Shown here one piece after another: positions 7,935-15,440 of a stretch of DNA of 64,000 nt. The stretch spans positions 284,550 to 348,549 of the forward strand of contig QWII01000006.1 of NCBI GenBank assembly GCA_021405325.1, in the 5' to 3' direction. The number at the start of each line of letters is the position of its first letter. Position 1 is the stretch's first letter. This DNA is from Caldilinea sp. CFX5. GTDB lineage: Bacteria; Chloroflexota; Anaerolineae; Caldilineales; Caldilineaceae. The position numbers and the translations under genes are program-made. The notes beneath the pieces were generated by a model. The model had not been told where the DNA came from, searched no databases, and was given only the letters and a program-made list of their open reading frames with translations.

Positions 7935-8834
7935 TTGGCGACAACTCTTTCAACCGCGTTACAGCAAGGCACGCGCCAGCCACAACGGCGAGCGGCGCGT
8001 GCTGTTGAATTTATACGAAGCGTCTTACGCAACCGCTTGGCGGCGATCGGGGTGCTGATTGTCGGCGGGCTGCTGGTGGTGGCGCTGTTGGCCCCGTGGC
8101 TGGCCCCCTATGACCCCGAAGTCCAATTTGCCGCCGCTGCCCGTCAACCGCCATCCGCCGCCTATCTCTTTGGCACTGATAACATTGGCCGCGATAATTT
8201 TAGCCGCGTTCTCTATGGCACACGGGTTTCGCTCTTCGTGGGCGTGGCGTCGATGCTCTTTGCCAGCGTCCTGGGGGTCATGTTGGGACTGGCGGCGGGC
8301 TATTATGGCGGCTGGTTCGACACAGTCATCATGCGCACGATGGATGCGCTGCTGGCCTTCCCGGCGGTGTTGCTGGCAATTTTTATCATTGCGGTGCTGG
8401 GGCCGTCGCTCTTGAATGCGATCTTGGCGGTGGGCATTGTCTACACGCCCACCTTTGCCCGCCTGATTCGCGCCAGTGCGCTGGCGATTCGTGAAAAGGA
8501 ATATATGGAATCGGCGCGAGCGATTGGGCTGCGCGATGGGCAAATCATGCGGCGGGTGATTCTGCTCAACAGCCTGTCGCCGCTGGTGGTGCAATTTTCG
8601 TTGGGTGTTGGCTATGCCATTCTCGTCGAAGCCGGGCTGAGTTTCCTGGGGCTAGGGGTGCAGCCGCCGACGCCAGCCTGGGGTTCCATGTTGGGCTATG
8701 GCCGCAACTATATGGCGATGGCGCCCTGGTTGACCGCCTTCCCCGGTCTGGCGATCTTTGTCACCGTATTGGGCTTTAACTTTGTCGGCGACGGGCTGCG
8801 CGAGGCGCTGGACCCGCACATGCGGCGCGTGTAA
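7935..8834 (+). CDS. ABC transporter permease, peptide type (DppC-like)
   Basis: This 299-residue membrane protein has the N-terminal OppC-like region and a permease domain with five to six helices. DPEVQFAAAARQPPSA then YLFGTDNIGRDNFSRVLYGT is the characteristic DppC/OppC segment, and EYMESARAIGL is the EAA loop for ATPase contact. The start is TTG at 7935 with GCGGAG five bases upstream; no suitable ATG gives full length. It forms the transmembrane pore with the preceding permease. The M19-type gene follows after 11 bases. Confidence 0.92.
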   Translation: MATTLSTALQQGTRQPQRRAARAVEFIRSVLRNRLAAIGVLIVGGLLVVALLAPWLAPYDPEVQFAAAARQPPSAAYLFGTDNIGRDNFSRVLYGTRVSLFVGVASMLFASVLGVMLGLAAGYYGGWFDTVIMRTMDALLAFPAVLLAIFIIAVLGPSLLNAILAVGIVYTPTFARLIRASALAIREKEYMESARAIGLRDGQIMRRVILLNSLSPLVVQFSLGVGYAILVEAGLSFLGLGVQPPTPAWGSMLGYGRNYMAMAPWLTAFPGLAIFVTVLGFNFVGDGLREALDPHMRRV

Positions 8835-8845
8835 CAGGAGGGGCG

Positions 8846-9961
8846 ATGCTGATCTTCGATGGCGATTACCCGATGGCGCACGGTGCGCTCGATCTAAACC
8901 GGAACCTGACCTTGCCGATTGCGGAAGCGCGCGCCCAGCCCGACAAAGAGCCGGATACGCGTTGGCCCAACCGCGGCATGATGGCGACGTTGCCGGAGAT
9001 GCGGCGGGGCAAGATCGCCGGGGCGCTGGTCAAGGTGGTGGGACGCATCAAACGGCCCCATAGCCCGCTCTGGGGTTACAGCAGCGGTGACGGCGCCTAT
9101 GCCGCCGCCCAAGGCCATCTTGCCTACTATCGCATCCTGGCCCGCCGTGGCGAAGTGCGCCTGTTGCGGACACGGGGCGAGTTTGCCGATCACTTTGCCC
9201 GGTGGGCGGCGGTGGACGCAGCGGGCGGTGACACGGCGACCCTGCCGGTTGGCTTTGTCCTCGGCATGGAAGGGGCCGACCCGATCCTCTGGCCGGAACA
9301 GGCGGCGGATTGGTGGGCCGACGGCTTGCGTGTGGTCAGCTTGACCCACTATGGCGTCAGCAGCTATGCGCATGGCACCGGCACGGCGGGCGGCTTAACC
9401 CCTCAGGCCAAGCCGCTCCTCCTAGCGATGGCGCGCTTGGGCATGATCTTGGATTTGACCCACCTGGCCGATGAGAGCTTTTGGCAAGCGCTCGATCTGT
9501 TCGACGGCCCGGTTCTCGCCAGCCATCAAAACTGCCGAGCGCTCGTGCCGGGCGAACGCCAATTTAGTGATGAGCAGTTGCGCGCCCTGATCACCCGCGG
9601 CGGGGTCATCGGCGTGTCGATGGATACTTGGATGCTCTATCGCGCCGGCCAGTTGGATTGGGCGAAAGCGGGTGTCACCGAGCGGCGGGATCTCTTTGCC
9701 CGCGCCGACGTCACCCTGGCCCACGTCGCCGACCATCTTGATCACATCTGTCAGTTGGCCGGCAATGCCGATCATGCCGCCATCGGCGGCGACACCGACG
9801 GGCAGGGCGGGGTAGAAGGCGCCCCCGCCGACGTGGATACGGTAGCCGATTATCAACGTCTGGCCGCAATCTTAGCCCAACGCGGCTATGATCAGCGCGC
9901 CATCGAACAGATCCTGGTGGGTAACTGGCTGCGCTTTTATACGCGCTGGTTGCCGGCATAA
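8846..9961 (+). CDS. Membrane dipeptidase (peptidase M19) homologue with altered metal site
   Basis: At 371 residues with a TIM-barrel layout, this is clearly M19 (renal dipeptidase family): LGMEGADP (Glu142), LTHYGVSSYAHGTG, DLTHLADESFW (His206) and ASHQNCRAL (His227) match the Glu and two His zinc ligands. The N-terminal H-x-D motif, normally DGHxDL, reads DGDYPM here, so both the His and Asp ligands are replaced. Activity may differ from a normal dipeptidase or use one metal. Start 8846 has CAGGAGGGG just upstream. It follows the importer closely, and cleavage of imported dipeptides is the likely original role. Confidence 0.85.
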   Translation: MLIFDGDYPMAHGALDLNRNLTLPIAEARAQPDKEPDTRWPNRGMMATLPEMRRGKIAGALVKVVGRIKRPHSPLWGYSSGDGAYAAAQGHLAYYRILARRGEVRLLRTRGEFADHFARWAAVDAAGGDTATLPVGFVLGMEGADPILWPEQAADWWADGLRVVSLTHYGVSSYAHGTGTAGGLTPQAKPLLLAMARLGMILDLTHLADESFWQALDLFDGPVLASHQNCRALVPGERQFSDEQLRALITRGGVIGVSMDTWMLYRAGQLDWAKAGVTERRDLFARADVTLAHVADHLDHICQLAGNADHAAIGGDTDGQGGVEGAPADVDTVADYQRLAAILAQRGYDQRAIEQILVGNWLRFYTRWLPA

Positions 9962-9990
9962 GCGCAACCCGGTTGTTATAGTTCAACTAT

Positions 9991-10052
9991 CAGTAGACCG
10001 CAACACCGTCTGACCCAACTCTGAACTTTGGACTGGCAACTGCGGACTACTG
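9991..10052. repeat. Intergenic repeat shared with 61451-61517
   Basis: AGACCGCAAC at 9995-10004 and the 17 bases at 10036-10052 recur in the same order at 61451-61460 and 61501-61517. The two ends of each element are also partly complementary (AGTAGACCGCAAC against GCAACTGCGGACTACT). Confidence 0.7.
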
Positions 10053-10079
10053 ACTATTTCTGCTGAACAAGGAGACCCA

Positions 10080-11087
10080 ATGAGTGCCTGGAGTTACACC
10101 GATGCAGACCGTGCCTTTGTGGCGCGCCATGTCGAACCTTATTTGCCCGATAAAATTTTTGACGCCCACGCTCATCTCTTCTGCCATGCCCACTATCCGG
10201 CAGGCAAGTTACCGGCGCTCCTGAATGGTACGCCCACCGAGATTGGCCTGGCGGTCTTTCGCGAGTATATCGAGTGGCTCCATCCCGGCCAGCGCACGGT
10301 CGGCGGCTTGTTCTTTGGTCTCGCCTTCCAGGGCGACCGCAAGGCCAACGATGAGTATGTCGCCGCCGAAGTCAAAGCGGGGCAGGCCGCCGGTTTCCGC
10401 GCGTTTGGGCAGATGTTGATCGCACCTGACATGAACCCGGAGTATGTACGGGAGACCGTGCGCCGACACGGCTTTGTCGGGCTAAAACCCTACCACCTCA
10501 TGGCCCAAGTCGATGGCCCCACCTTTCTGGCGCCGATTGAAGCCTACCTGACCGAGGATCATATCCGTATTGCCCACGAAGAGGGGTTGAGTGTTACCTT
10601 GCACATGGTGCTGGATCGCGCCCTGGCCGACCCGCGCAACCAGGCCACCATCCGCCGCTATTGTGAGCGTTATCCCAACATGCGGCTGATCCTGGCCCAT
10701 GCTGCCCGTGGCTTCAACCCCTGGCACACCATCGAAGGCATTGACAGCCTGCGCGGCCTCTCCAATGTCTGGTTTGACACTTCCGCCGTCACCGAAGCTG
10801 GCGCTTTTGAAGCCATTGTCGAAACCATGGGCCACGACCGCCTGCTCTACGGCACCGACTTCTACGTCAGCCACCTGCGCGGCCGCTGTATCGCCATCGG
10901 CGACTCCTTCCACTGGCTCTACGCCGAAGAGATGGGGCTGGCCGAGAAGCACACCACCTTACAACCAGTCTTGATCGGCCTCGAATCCCTGCGCAGTCTC
11001 ATCCTGGCCTTCCACCGGCTCAAGCTGACCGACCGGCAGGTGGAGGATATTTTTTACAACAATGCCGCCCGGCTTTTTCCGTTATAA
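10080..11087 (+). CDS. Amidohydrolase family protein (metal-dependent TIM-barrel hydrolase)
   Basis: This 335-residue protein is of the amidohydrolase-2 type. The first metal motif is FDAHAHLF (His30, His32); later ligands are the His in TLHMVLD, the His in LILAHAARGF and the Asp in LLYGTDFY, all in the expected order, so the site looks intact. Family members hydrolyse or decarboxylate small cyclic or carboxylated molecules; which one cannot be read here. AAGGAGACCCA gives a strong Shine-Dalgarno for ATG 10080. Its place between an M19 homologue and an aminotransferase suggests a step in the same catabolic route. Confidence 0.87.
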   Translation: MSAWSYTDADRAFVARHVEPYLPDKIFDAHAHLFCHAHYPAGKLPALLNGTPTEIGLAVFREYIEWLHPGQRTVGGLFFGLAFQGDRKANDEYVAAEVKAGQAAGFRAFGQMLIAPDMNPEYVRETVRRHGFVGLKPYHLMAQVDGPTFLAPIEAYLTEDHIRIAHEEGLSVTLHMVLDRALADPRNQATIRRYCERYPNMRLILAHAARGFNPWHTIEGIDSLRGLSNVWFDTSAVTEAGAFEAIVETMGHDRLLYGTDFYVSHLRGRCIAIGDSFHWLYAEEMGLAEKHTTLQPVLIGLESLRSLILAFHRLKLTDRQVEDIFYNNAARLFPL

Positions 11088-11099
11088 AGACAGAAGACA

Positions 11100-11187
11100 G
11101 GAAGACAAGAAGACAGGAAGTATGGCGATCTCCTGTCTCCTGTCTCGTGTCTCCCCCTCTTCTTGTCTTCCTGTCTTCTTGTCTTCC
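11100..11187. repeat. Perfect 21-bp inverted repeat of GACAGGAAGACAAGAA words
   Basis: 11100-11120 and 11167-11187 are exact reverse complements. Arms and loop are built from variants of GACAGGAA / GACAAGAA. It fills the spacer directly before the AGGAGGTGA ribosome site of the aminotransferase, so it could affect translation or processing (inference). Confidence 0.8.
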
Positions 11188-11204
11188 TTCACAGGAGGTG
11201 AACC

Positions 11205-12542
11205 ATGTCCCACTACCCAGATGTCTCCCGTTCGCAAGAGCTGTACAAACGCGCCGGTGAATTGATTCCCGGCTGGACGCAATTGATCAGCCGGCGGGCG
11301 GATCAGTTTGCCCGGGGCGTCAGCCCGATCTATGCCCAGCGCGCCAAAGGGTCGCGCTTTATTGATGTGGATGAGAATGAGTATATCGACTGGGTCAACG
11401 CGGTCGGCGCCATCATTCTGGGTCACGCTGATGATGTTGTCGATGGCGCGGTCAAGGAGCAGATCGACCGCGGTAGTCTTTACACCTTGAATAGCCCATT
11501 GGAAGTCGAATTGGCCGAAGAATTATGCAACACCCTCCCCAGCGCCGAGATGGTGCGCTACACCAAAGGGGGGGGCGAAGCGTGTGCGGTGGCGGCGCGC
11601 ATTGCGCGTGGCGCCACCGGTCGCGACAAGATCCTCTTCTGCGGCTACCACGGTTGGCATGACTGGTATCAAGCCGCCAACTTTGGCGTTGACCCGGAGA
11701 GCGGCGAATATCCCTTTGCCGGCATTGAACCGATTGGCGTGCCCAAAGCGCTGGCCGGTACAGTGATACCGTTTAGCTATGGCAACCCGGCGATGTTGGA
11801 AGCGCTGCTCAACGAACATGCCGGCGAAGTCGCCGCGATTATGATGGAGCCGGCGCGCAGCGAATTGCCGGCGCCCGGTTACCTGGAAGGGGTCAAAGCG
11901 TTGGCCCATCAACATGAGGCTATTTTAATCTTTGATGAAGTCTCGTGCGGCTGGCGCCAGGCCATCGGCGGCATCCAGAGTGTAGTCGGTGTCACACCGG
12001 ATATGACGGTGGTGGCGAAGGCGATGTCGAATGGCTATCCGATGGGCGCCGTAGTGGGCGCACGCGCCGTGATGGAACCGGCGGCGCGCATGTTTATCTC
12101 CAGCTCCTATTGGAGTGACAACATCGGTCTGGTGGCGGCGCTGACCACCATTCGCGAACTCAAACGGCGTGACTCGGAAACTCAGTTGCGGATTATCGGG
12201 GAAAAGCTGCGCACCGCCATCAACGGCGCCATCGCCGAAGCGGGGCTGCCAGGCAAATGCGCCGGGCTTTCCGCCAACCCCTATGTGGCGCTGGATCTAC
12301 CGGCCGGGGTGGATAGCCGCAAGGTTTCCACCCTCTTTATTCAAGAGATGGCGCGCCGGGGCGTTCACACCTATATGTCCTTCAAAGCCACCCTGGCCCA
12401 CTCTGATAATGACATTGCTCAAACCGGCGCCGCCGCCACTGCTGCCTTCAAGGTGATTAAACAGGGGCTTGATCAAGGCAACCTCGATTCCCTCCTGGTC
12501 GCCGATGTCAAAAAAGAACCCTTCCGCCGCCTCGTGCGCTAG
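11205..12542 (+). CDS. Class III aminotransferase (glutamate-1-semialdehyde aminomutase-like)
   Basis: This 445-residue PLP enzyme is of the HemL / class III type. FIDVDENEYIDWVNAVGAI is the N-terminal dimer segment, IFDEVSCGW contains the PLP-pyridine Asp244, and VVAKAMSNGYPMGAV contains the Schiff-base Lys272. Because it closes a peptide-catabolism block and heme genes are absent, a transaminase for a beta-, omega- or D-amino acid is more likely than tetrapyrrole synthesis (inference). The start has a near-perfect Shine-Dalgarno (AGGAGGTGA). The outer arm of a hairpin begins in its stop codon. Confidence 0.88.
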   Translation: MSHYPDVSRSQELYKRAGELIPGWTQLISRRADQFARGVSPIYAQRAKGSRFIDVDENEYIDWVNAVGAIILGHADDVVDGAVKEQIDRGSLYTLNSPLEVELAEELCNTLPSAEMVRYTKGGGEACAVAARIARGATGRDKILFCGYHGWHDWYQAANFGVDPESGEYPFAGIEPIGVPKALAGTVIPFSYGNPAMLEALLNEHAGEVAAIMMEPARSELPAPGYLEGVKALAHQHEAILIFDEVSCGWRQAIGGIQSVVGVTPDMTVVAKAMSNGYPMGAVVGARAVMEPAARMFISSSYWSDNIGLVAALTTIRELKRRDSETQLRIIGEKLRTAINGAIAEAGLPGKCAGLSANPYVALDLPAGVDSRKVSTLFIQEMARRGVHTYMSFKATLAHSDNDIAQTGAAATAAFKVIKQGLDQGNLDSLLVADVKKEPFRRLVR

Positions 12543-12633
12543 GTTCTGTTGACATTTCGGAATCAACCAGTGGTACACCTGTCAGGTTTTGGAAACCTGA
12601 CAGGTGTAGGCGTCACAAATGTCAACAGAACCT
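12541..12633. repeat. Nested inverted repeat with ACCTGTCAGGTTT inner hairpin (copy 1)
   Basis: Outer arms 12541-12557 and 12617-12633 are a perfect 17-bp inverted repeat starting inside the aminotransferase stop codon. Inside, 12574-12589 and 12593-12608 form a perfect 16-bp hairpin with a 3-base loop. The 13-base core of the inner hairpin is shared with 17142-17174. It lies in a convergent spacer and could end transcription, though no T-run follows. Confidence 0.8.
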
Positions 12634-12662
12634 AGAGAAACATTTGGTACAAAGGCATAACT

Positions 12663-12733
12663 CCGTGTTCCTTCTATCCGTGTTTAGTCTTTTGATGTTG
12701 CCCAAAGACTAAACACGGATAGAAGGAACACGG
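12663..12733. repeat. Perfect 30-bp inverted repeat in convergent spacer
   Basis: 12663-12692 and 12704-12733 are exact reverse complements with an 11-base loop, one of the longest perfect hairpins here. It lies between the ends of the aminotransferase (+) and the MoxR ATPase (-). Bidirectional termination or mRNA end protection is possible; there is no clear T-run. Confidence 0.8.
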
Positions 12734-12795
12734 AATTGGCAAACTTTGCTCTGTTTGCACAAATTTTCGGTTATCAAATGATGCAGGGGGTAAAA

Positions 12796-13908
12796 TTAAC
12801 TCAGGGCGCGGCAGGCGCGGTAGAGGTCGCGCCAGTCGTCCCGTTCTTTGACGACGGTTTCCAGGTACTCTTTCCAGATGACCAGATCCTGCACCGGGTC
12901 TTTGACCACGGCGCCGACGAGGCTGGCGGCCACATCATCGGCTTTGACGGCGCCGTCGCCAAAGTGGGTGGCGAGGCTGAGACCGCTGTTCATTACCGAG
13001 ATCGCTTCAGCGGTGCTGAGGGCGCCGCTGGGGCTTTTGACCTTTTCCTTGCCGTCGAGGGTGGCGCCGCTACGCAATTCGCGGAAGATGGTGACGACGC
13101 GACGGATCTCGGCCAGCGCCGGCTGCTCCACTGGGAGTTCCAAGGCGCGACCCATATCCTTCACCCGCTTCTCAACAATGGCGACCTCTTCGTCCAGCGT
13201 GGCGGGTAGCGGCAGAATTACCGTGTTGAAGCGCCGTTTGAGGGCGCTCGACATTTCGTTGACCCCACGATCGCGATTGTTGGCGGTGGCGATAATGTTA
13301 AAGCCCCGCTGCGCCTGCACCTCCATCCCTAACTCGGGAATGGGCAAAGTCTTTTCGGAGAGCATGGTGATGAGCGTATCCTGTACGTCGGCGGGGACGC
13401 GGGTTAGCTCTTCGACCCGGGCGATGCGGCCTTCTTGCATGGCGCGCATAAGAGGACTGGCGACCAGTGCGTTGGCCGACGGCCCTTCGGCCAACAGGCG
13501 CGCATAATTCCAGCCATAGCGCATCGACTCTTCGCTGGAACCGGCCGTGCCTTGCACCAATAGGGTGGAATCGCCGGCAATGGCCGCGGCCAGATGCTCA
13601 GAAACCCACGATTTGGCTGTTCCCGGCAGACCATAGAGCAAGAGCGCCCGGTCGGTGACAAGGGTGGCGACGGCAATCTCCATCAAGCGCCGCTCACCAA
13701 CGTATTTGGACGAGACCACAAACCCATTCTCCAATTTGCCACCCATCAGGTATGTGATCACCGCGCGCGGCGAGAGCTGCCAGTTCTGGGGCCGCGGATG
13801 GCGATCCGTCGCCGCCAGCGCCGCCAACTCTTCGGCAAATTGGACTTCGGCGTGGGGGCGCAGGATGGCGGGCTGGCTCATGGTTCCGGTTGAGGCTTGC
13901 ACTATCAT
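12796..13908 (-). CDS. MoxR-type AAA+ ATPase (YehL-like)
   Basis: This 370-residue MoxR-clade AAA+ ATPase is the last gene of a three-gene operon. Walker A is GLPGTAKS (93-100). The Walker B region reads RIARVEELTRVP (161-172), with Glu-Glu and no usual preceding Asp. The sensor-1 segment is IIATANNRDRG, with an arginine pair in SALKRRFNTV. MoxR ATPases usually remodel or load metal into partner proteins together with a VWA protein, but none is visible. ATG 13908 overlaps the upstream stop (ATGA) and has GGAGAAAGAG upstream; MSQPAIL at 13881 is a weaker alternative. Confidence 0.88.
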   Translation of the reverse strand: MIVQASTGTMSQPAILRPHAEVQFAEELAALAATDRHPRPQNWQLSPRAVITYLMGGKLENGFVVSSKYVGERRLMEIAVATLVTDRALLLYGLPGTAKSWVSEHLAAAIAGDSTLLVQGTAGSSEESMRYGWNYARLLAEGPSANALVASPLMRAMQEGRIARVEELTRVPADVQDTLITMLSEKTLPIPELGMEVQAQRGFNIIATANNRDRGVNEMSSALKRRFNTVILPLPATLDEEVAIVEKRVKDMGRALELPVEQPALAEIRRVVTIFRELRSGATLDGKEKVKSPSGALSTAEAISVMNSGLSLATHFGDGAVKADDVAASLVGAVVKDPVQDLVIWKEYLETVVKERDDWRDLYRACRALS

Positions 13909-15440
13909 TGGGTAAACTCTTTCTCCATCTGGTGGCGCAATCCGTAGATGCGCAGGAAATGGTCGATATAATCGGGCCGCTCGGCAAAGGGGCGCGTGAA
14001 AAGCTTCACCGCTGTCGGATAGCCGGCGGGTGCTAAGAGATAGGCGGCATCGAGCAGCACGCGACCGATGCCGTAATCTTGGGTCGTGCGTTGCAGCAGA
14101 GCGGGCCATTCCACCGTCAACAAGGTGTTCGTAACCTTGAGCGAAAGTTGCTCGAAGGTGCGCATCACCACGGCCAAGGTGCTCCAATCAGCAAAGGCGC
14201 CGGCGGGCAAAGCCGCAAGATAGCGTTGAAGCATTTGGTCGCGTACCGGCGGCGGCAAGAAGGGGGCGTAGCGCACAAAGCGCTCCTGCCACTCGCTGGC
14301 CTTGGCCTGGCCGAGGGTCAATAAGCGTTGGACATGGTTCAATTCTGCCAGCAGAAAGGCGTAATCCTGGTGTAACTCGGCCCCTTCCAGCAACGCCATC
14401 GTCAGCGCCTCGGCAAAGTCACTGGTGCGGACGAACGCAAGAAACTCAATGGCATCGACACCCAGATGCGCCACGAAAACTGATGGTGGCAGCAGCGCCA
14501 GCAATTGCACCAACCATCCGGCTTTTTGTCCGATGCGCACGCCCAGCGGCGATTCTTCGCGAATGCCCAGATCGGCCCAGTCGGCTTCATAGCGCGCCGG
14601 CAATTTCACCTGCAAACTACGCCGCAACCACCCCCGTTCCAGGGTGATATAGGTCGTCAGTTGCGCTAACAACGCCTGCTGCCGCCGCCCGCCGACAAGC
14701 CCCGTCAATAGCCGGGCCGCCTCTGTACGCACGGCTAGGCTGCGATCGGCCAGACATTGCTCTACAAATGGTTCATCGGCCAGCGTCAACCCACGACGTA
14801 AAGCGCTTAGGAAAGCAGTGCGATCTTTGGCTGCTTCCTGCGCCCAGGTCGAGGCCAGGAGCGCCCGCGCTGCTTCCGGCGCCTGTTGGCGATAGTGCTG
14901 CAGAAAGCGTTGGCGCGCCTCGCTGCTCCCAACCCGCCAATCATTTTCATCTATCATTTCGGCAGCGGTGATAGGCCACGCTGGGTTCAAGTGCATCAGC
15001 CAGCGCCCGCGCTCACCGAGGCAGGGGGCCAGCGCCTCCGCGACCGGACGCTGTTTGGCGGCCAGATCCAACAGGGTGGGGAGCAGATCAGGGGGCGCCG
15101 CCATTCCCTGATCTGCTGCATGATGCAGCCATTCAATGAGCAATTTCTGGTCGTTATCGGCGACCAATTGACGTAAGGTTGCTGTTGCGCCGGCAGGTGC
15201 AGGCCGACTACTCTCCGGCGGACAGCGCGGCGCAGCAACCGTCGTCAGTGACGTCGTTGGTTGGCTGCCGGCTGTGCGATATTGCGCCAGTAGGGCGGCG
15301 GCCTGCAAAAATTGGGTTTCCTGGTCAACCGCCATTGCCTGCGCACGCAGCGCCGTCAAGCCAGTGTGCAATGGTAGCTGCAGCGGCTGACGACCGGCGC
15401 CCAAAATGCCCTGTTGCACCAGTTGATCCCATGCTTTCAT
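13905..15440 (-). CDS. DUF5691-type protein, middle gene of SWIM / MoxR operon
   Basis: This 511-residue protein has no catalytic motif I recognise. It is rich in leucine and alanine helices (LLDLAAKQRPVAEALAPCLG, LQHYRQQAPEAARALL), consistent with a HEAT-like helical scaffold. The DUF5691 name is inferred from its position between a SWIM protein and a MoxR ATPase, where that family is usually found. ATG 15440 overlaps the SWIM stop by four bases, and its own stop overlaps the MoxR start likewise, so the three are probably translationally coupled. An open extension upstream to 15716 only runs through the SWIM gene and is rejected. Confidence 0.72.
   Translation of the reverse strand: MKAWDQLVQQGILGAGRQPLQLPLHTGLTALRAQAMAVDQETQFLQAAALLAQYRTAGSQPTTSLTTVAAPRCPPESSRPAPAGATATLRQLVADNDQKLLIEWLHHAADQGMAAPPDLLPTLLDLAAKQRPVAEALAPCLGERGRWLMHLNPAWPITAAEMIDENDWRVGSSEARQRFLQHYRQQAPEAARALLASTWAQEAAKDRTAFLSALRRGLTLADEPFVEQCLADRSLAVRTEAARLLTGLVGGRRQQALLAQLTTYITLERGWLRRSLQVKLPARYEADWADLGIREESPLGVRIGQKAGWLVQLLALLPPSVFVAHLGVDAIEFLAFVRTSDFAEALTMALLEGAELHQDYAFLLAELNHVQRLLTLGQAKASEWQERFVRYAPFLPPPVRDQMLQRYLAALPAGAFADWSTLAVVMRTFEQLSLKVTNTLLTVEWPALLQRTTQDYGIGRVLLDAAYLLAPAGYPTAVKLFTRPFAERPDYIDHFLRIYGLRHQMEKEFTQ

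Noticed and set aside
13909..14187. N-terminal extension of the MoxR ATPase
   Set aside because: It runs through the upstream gene; ATG 13908 has a Shine-Dalgarno and overlaps the stop codon.
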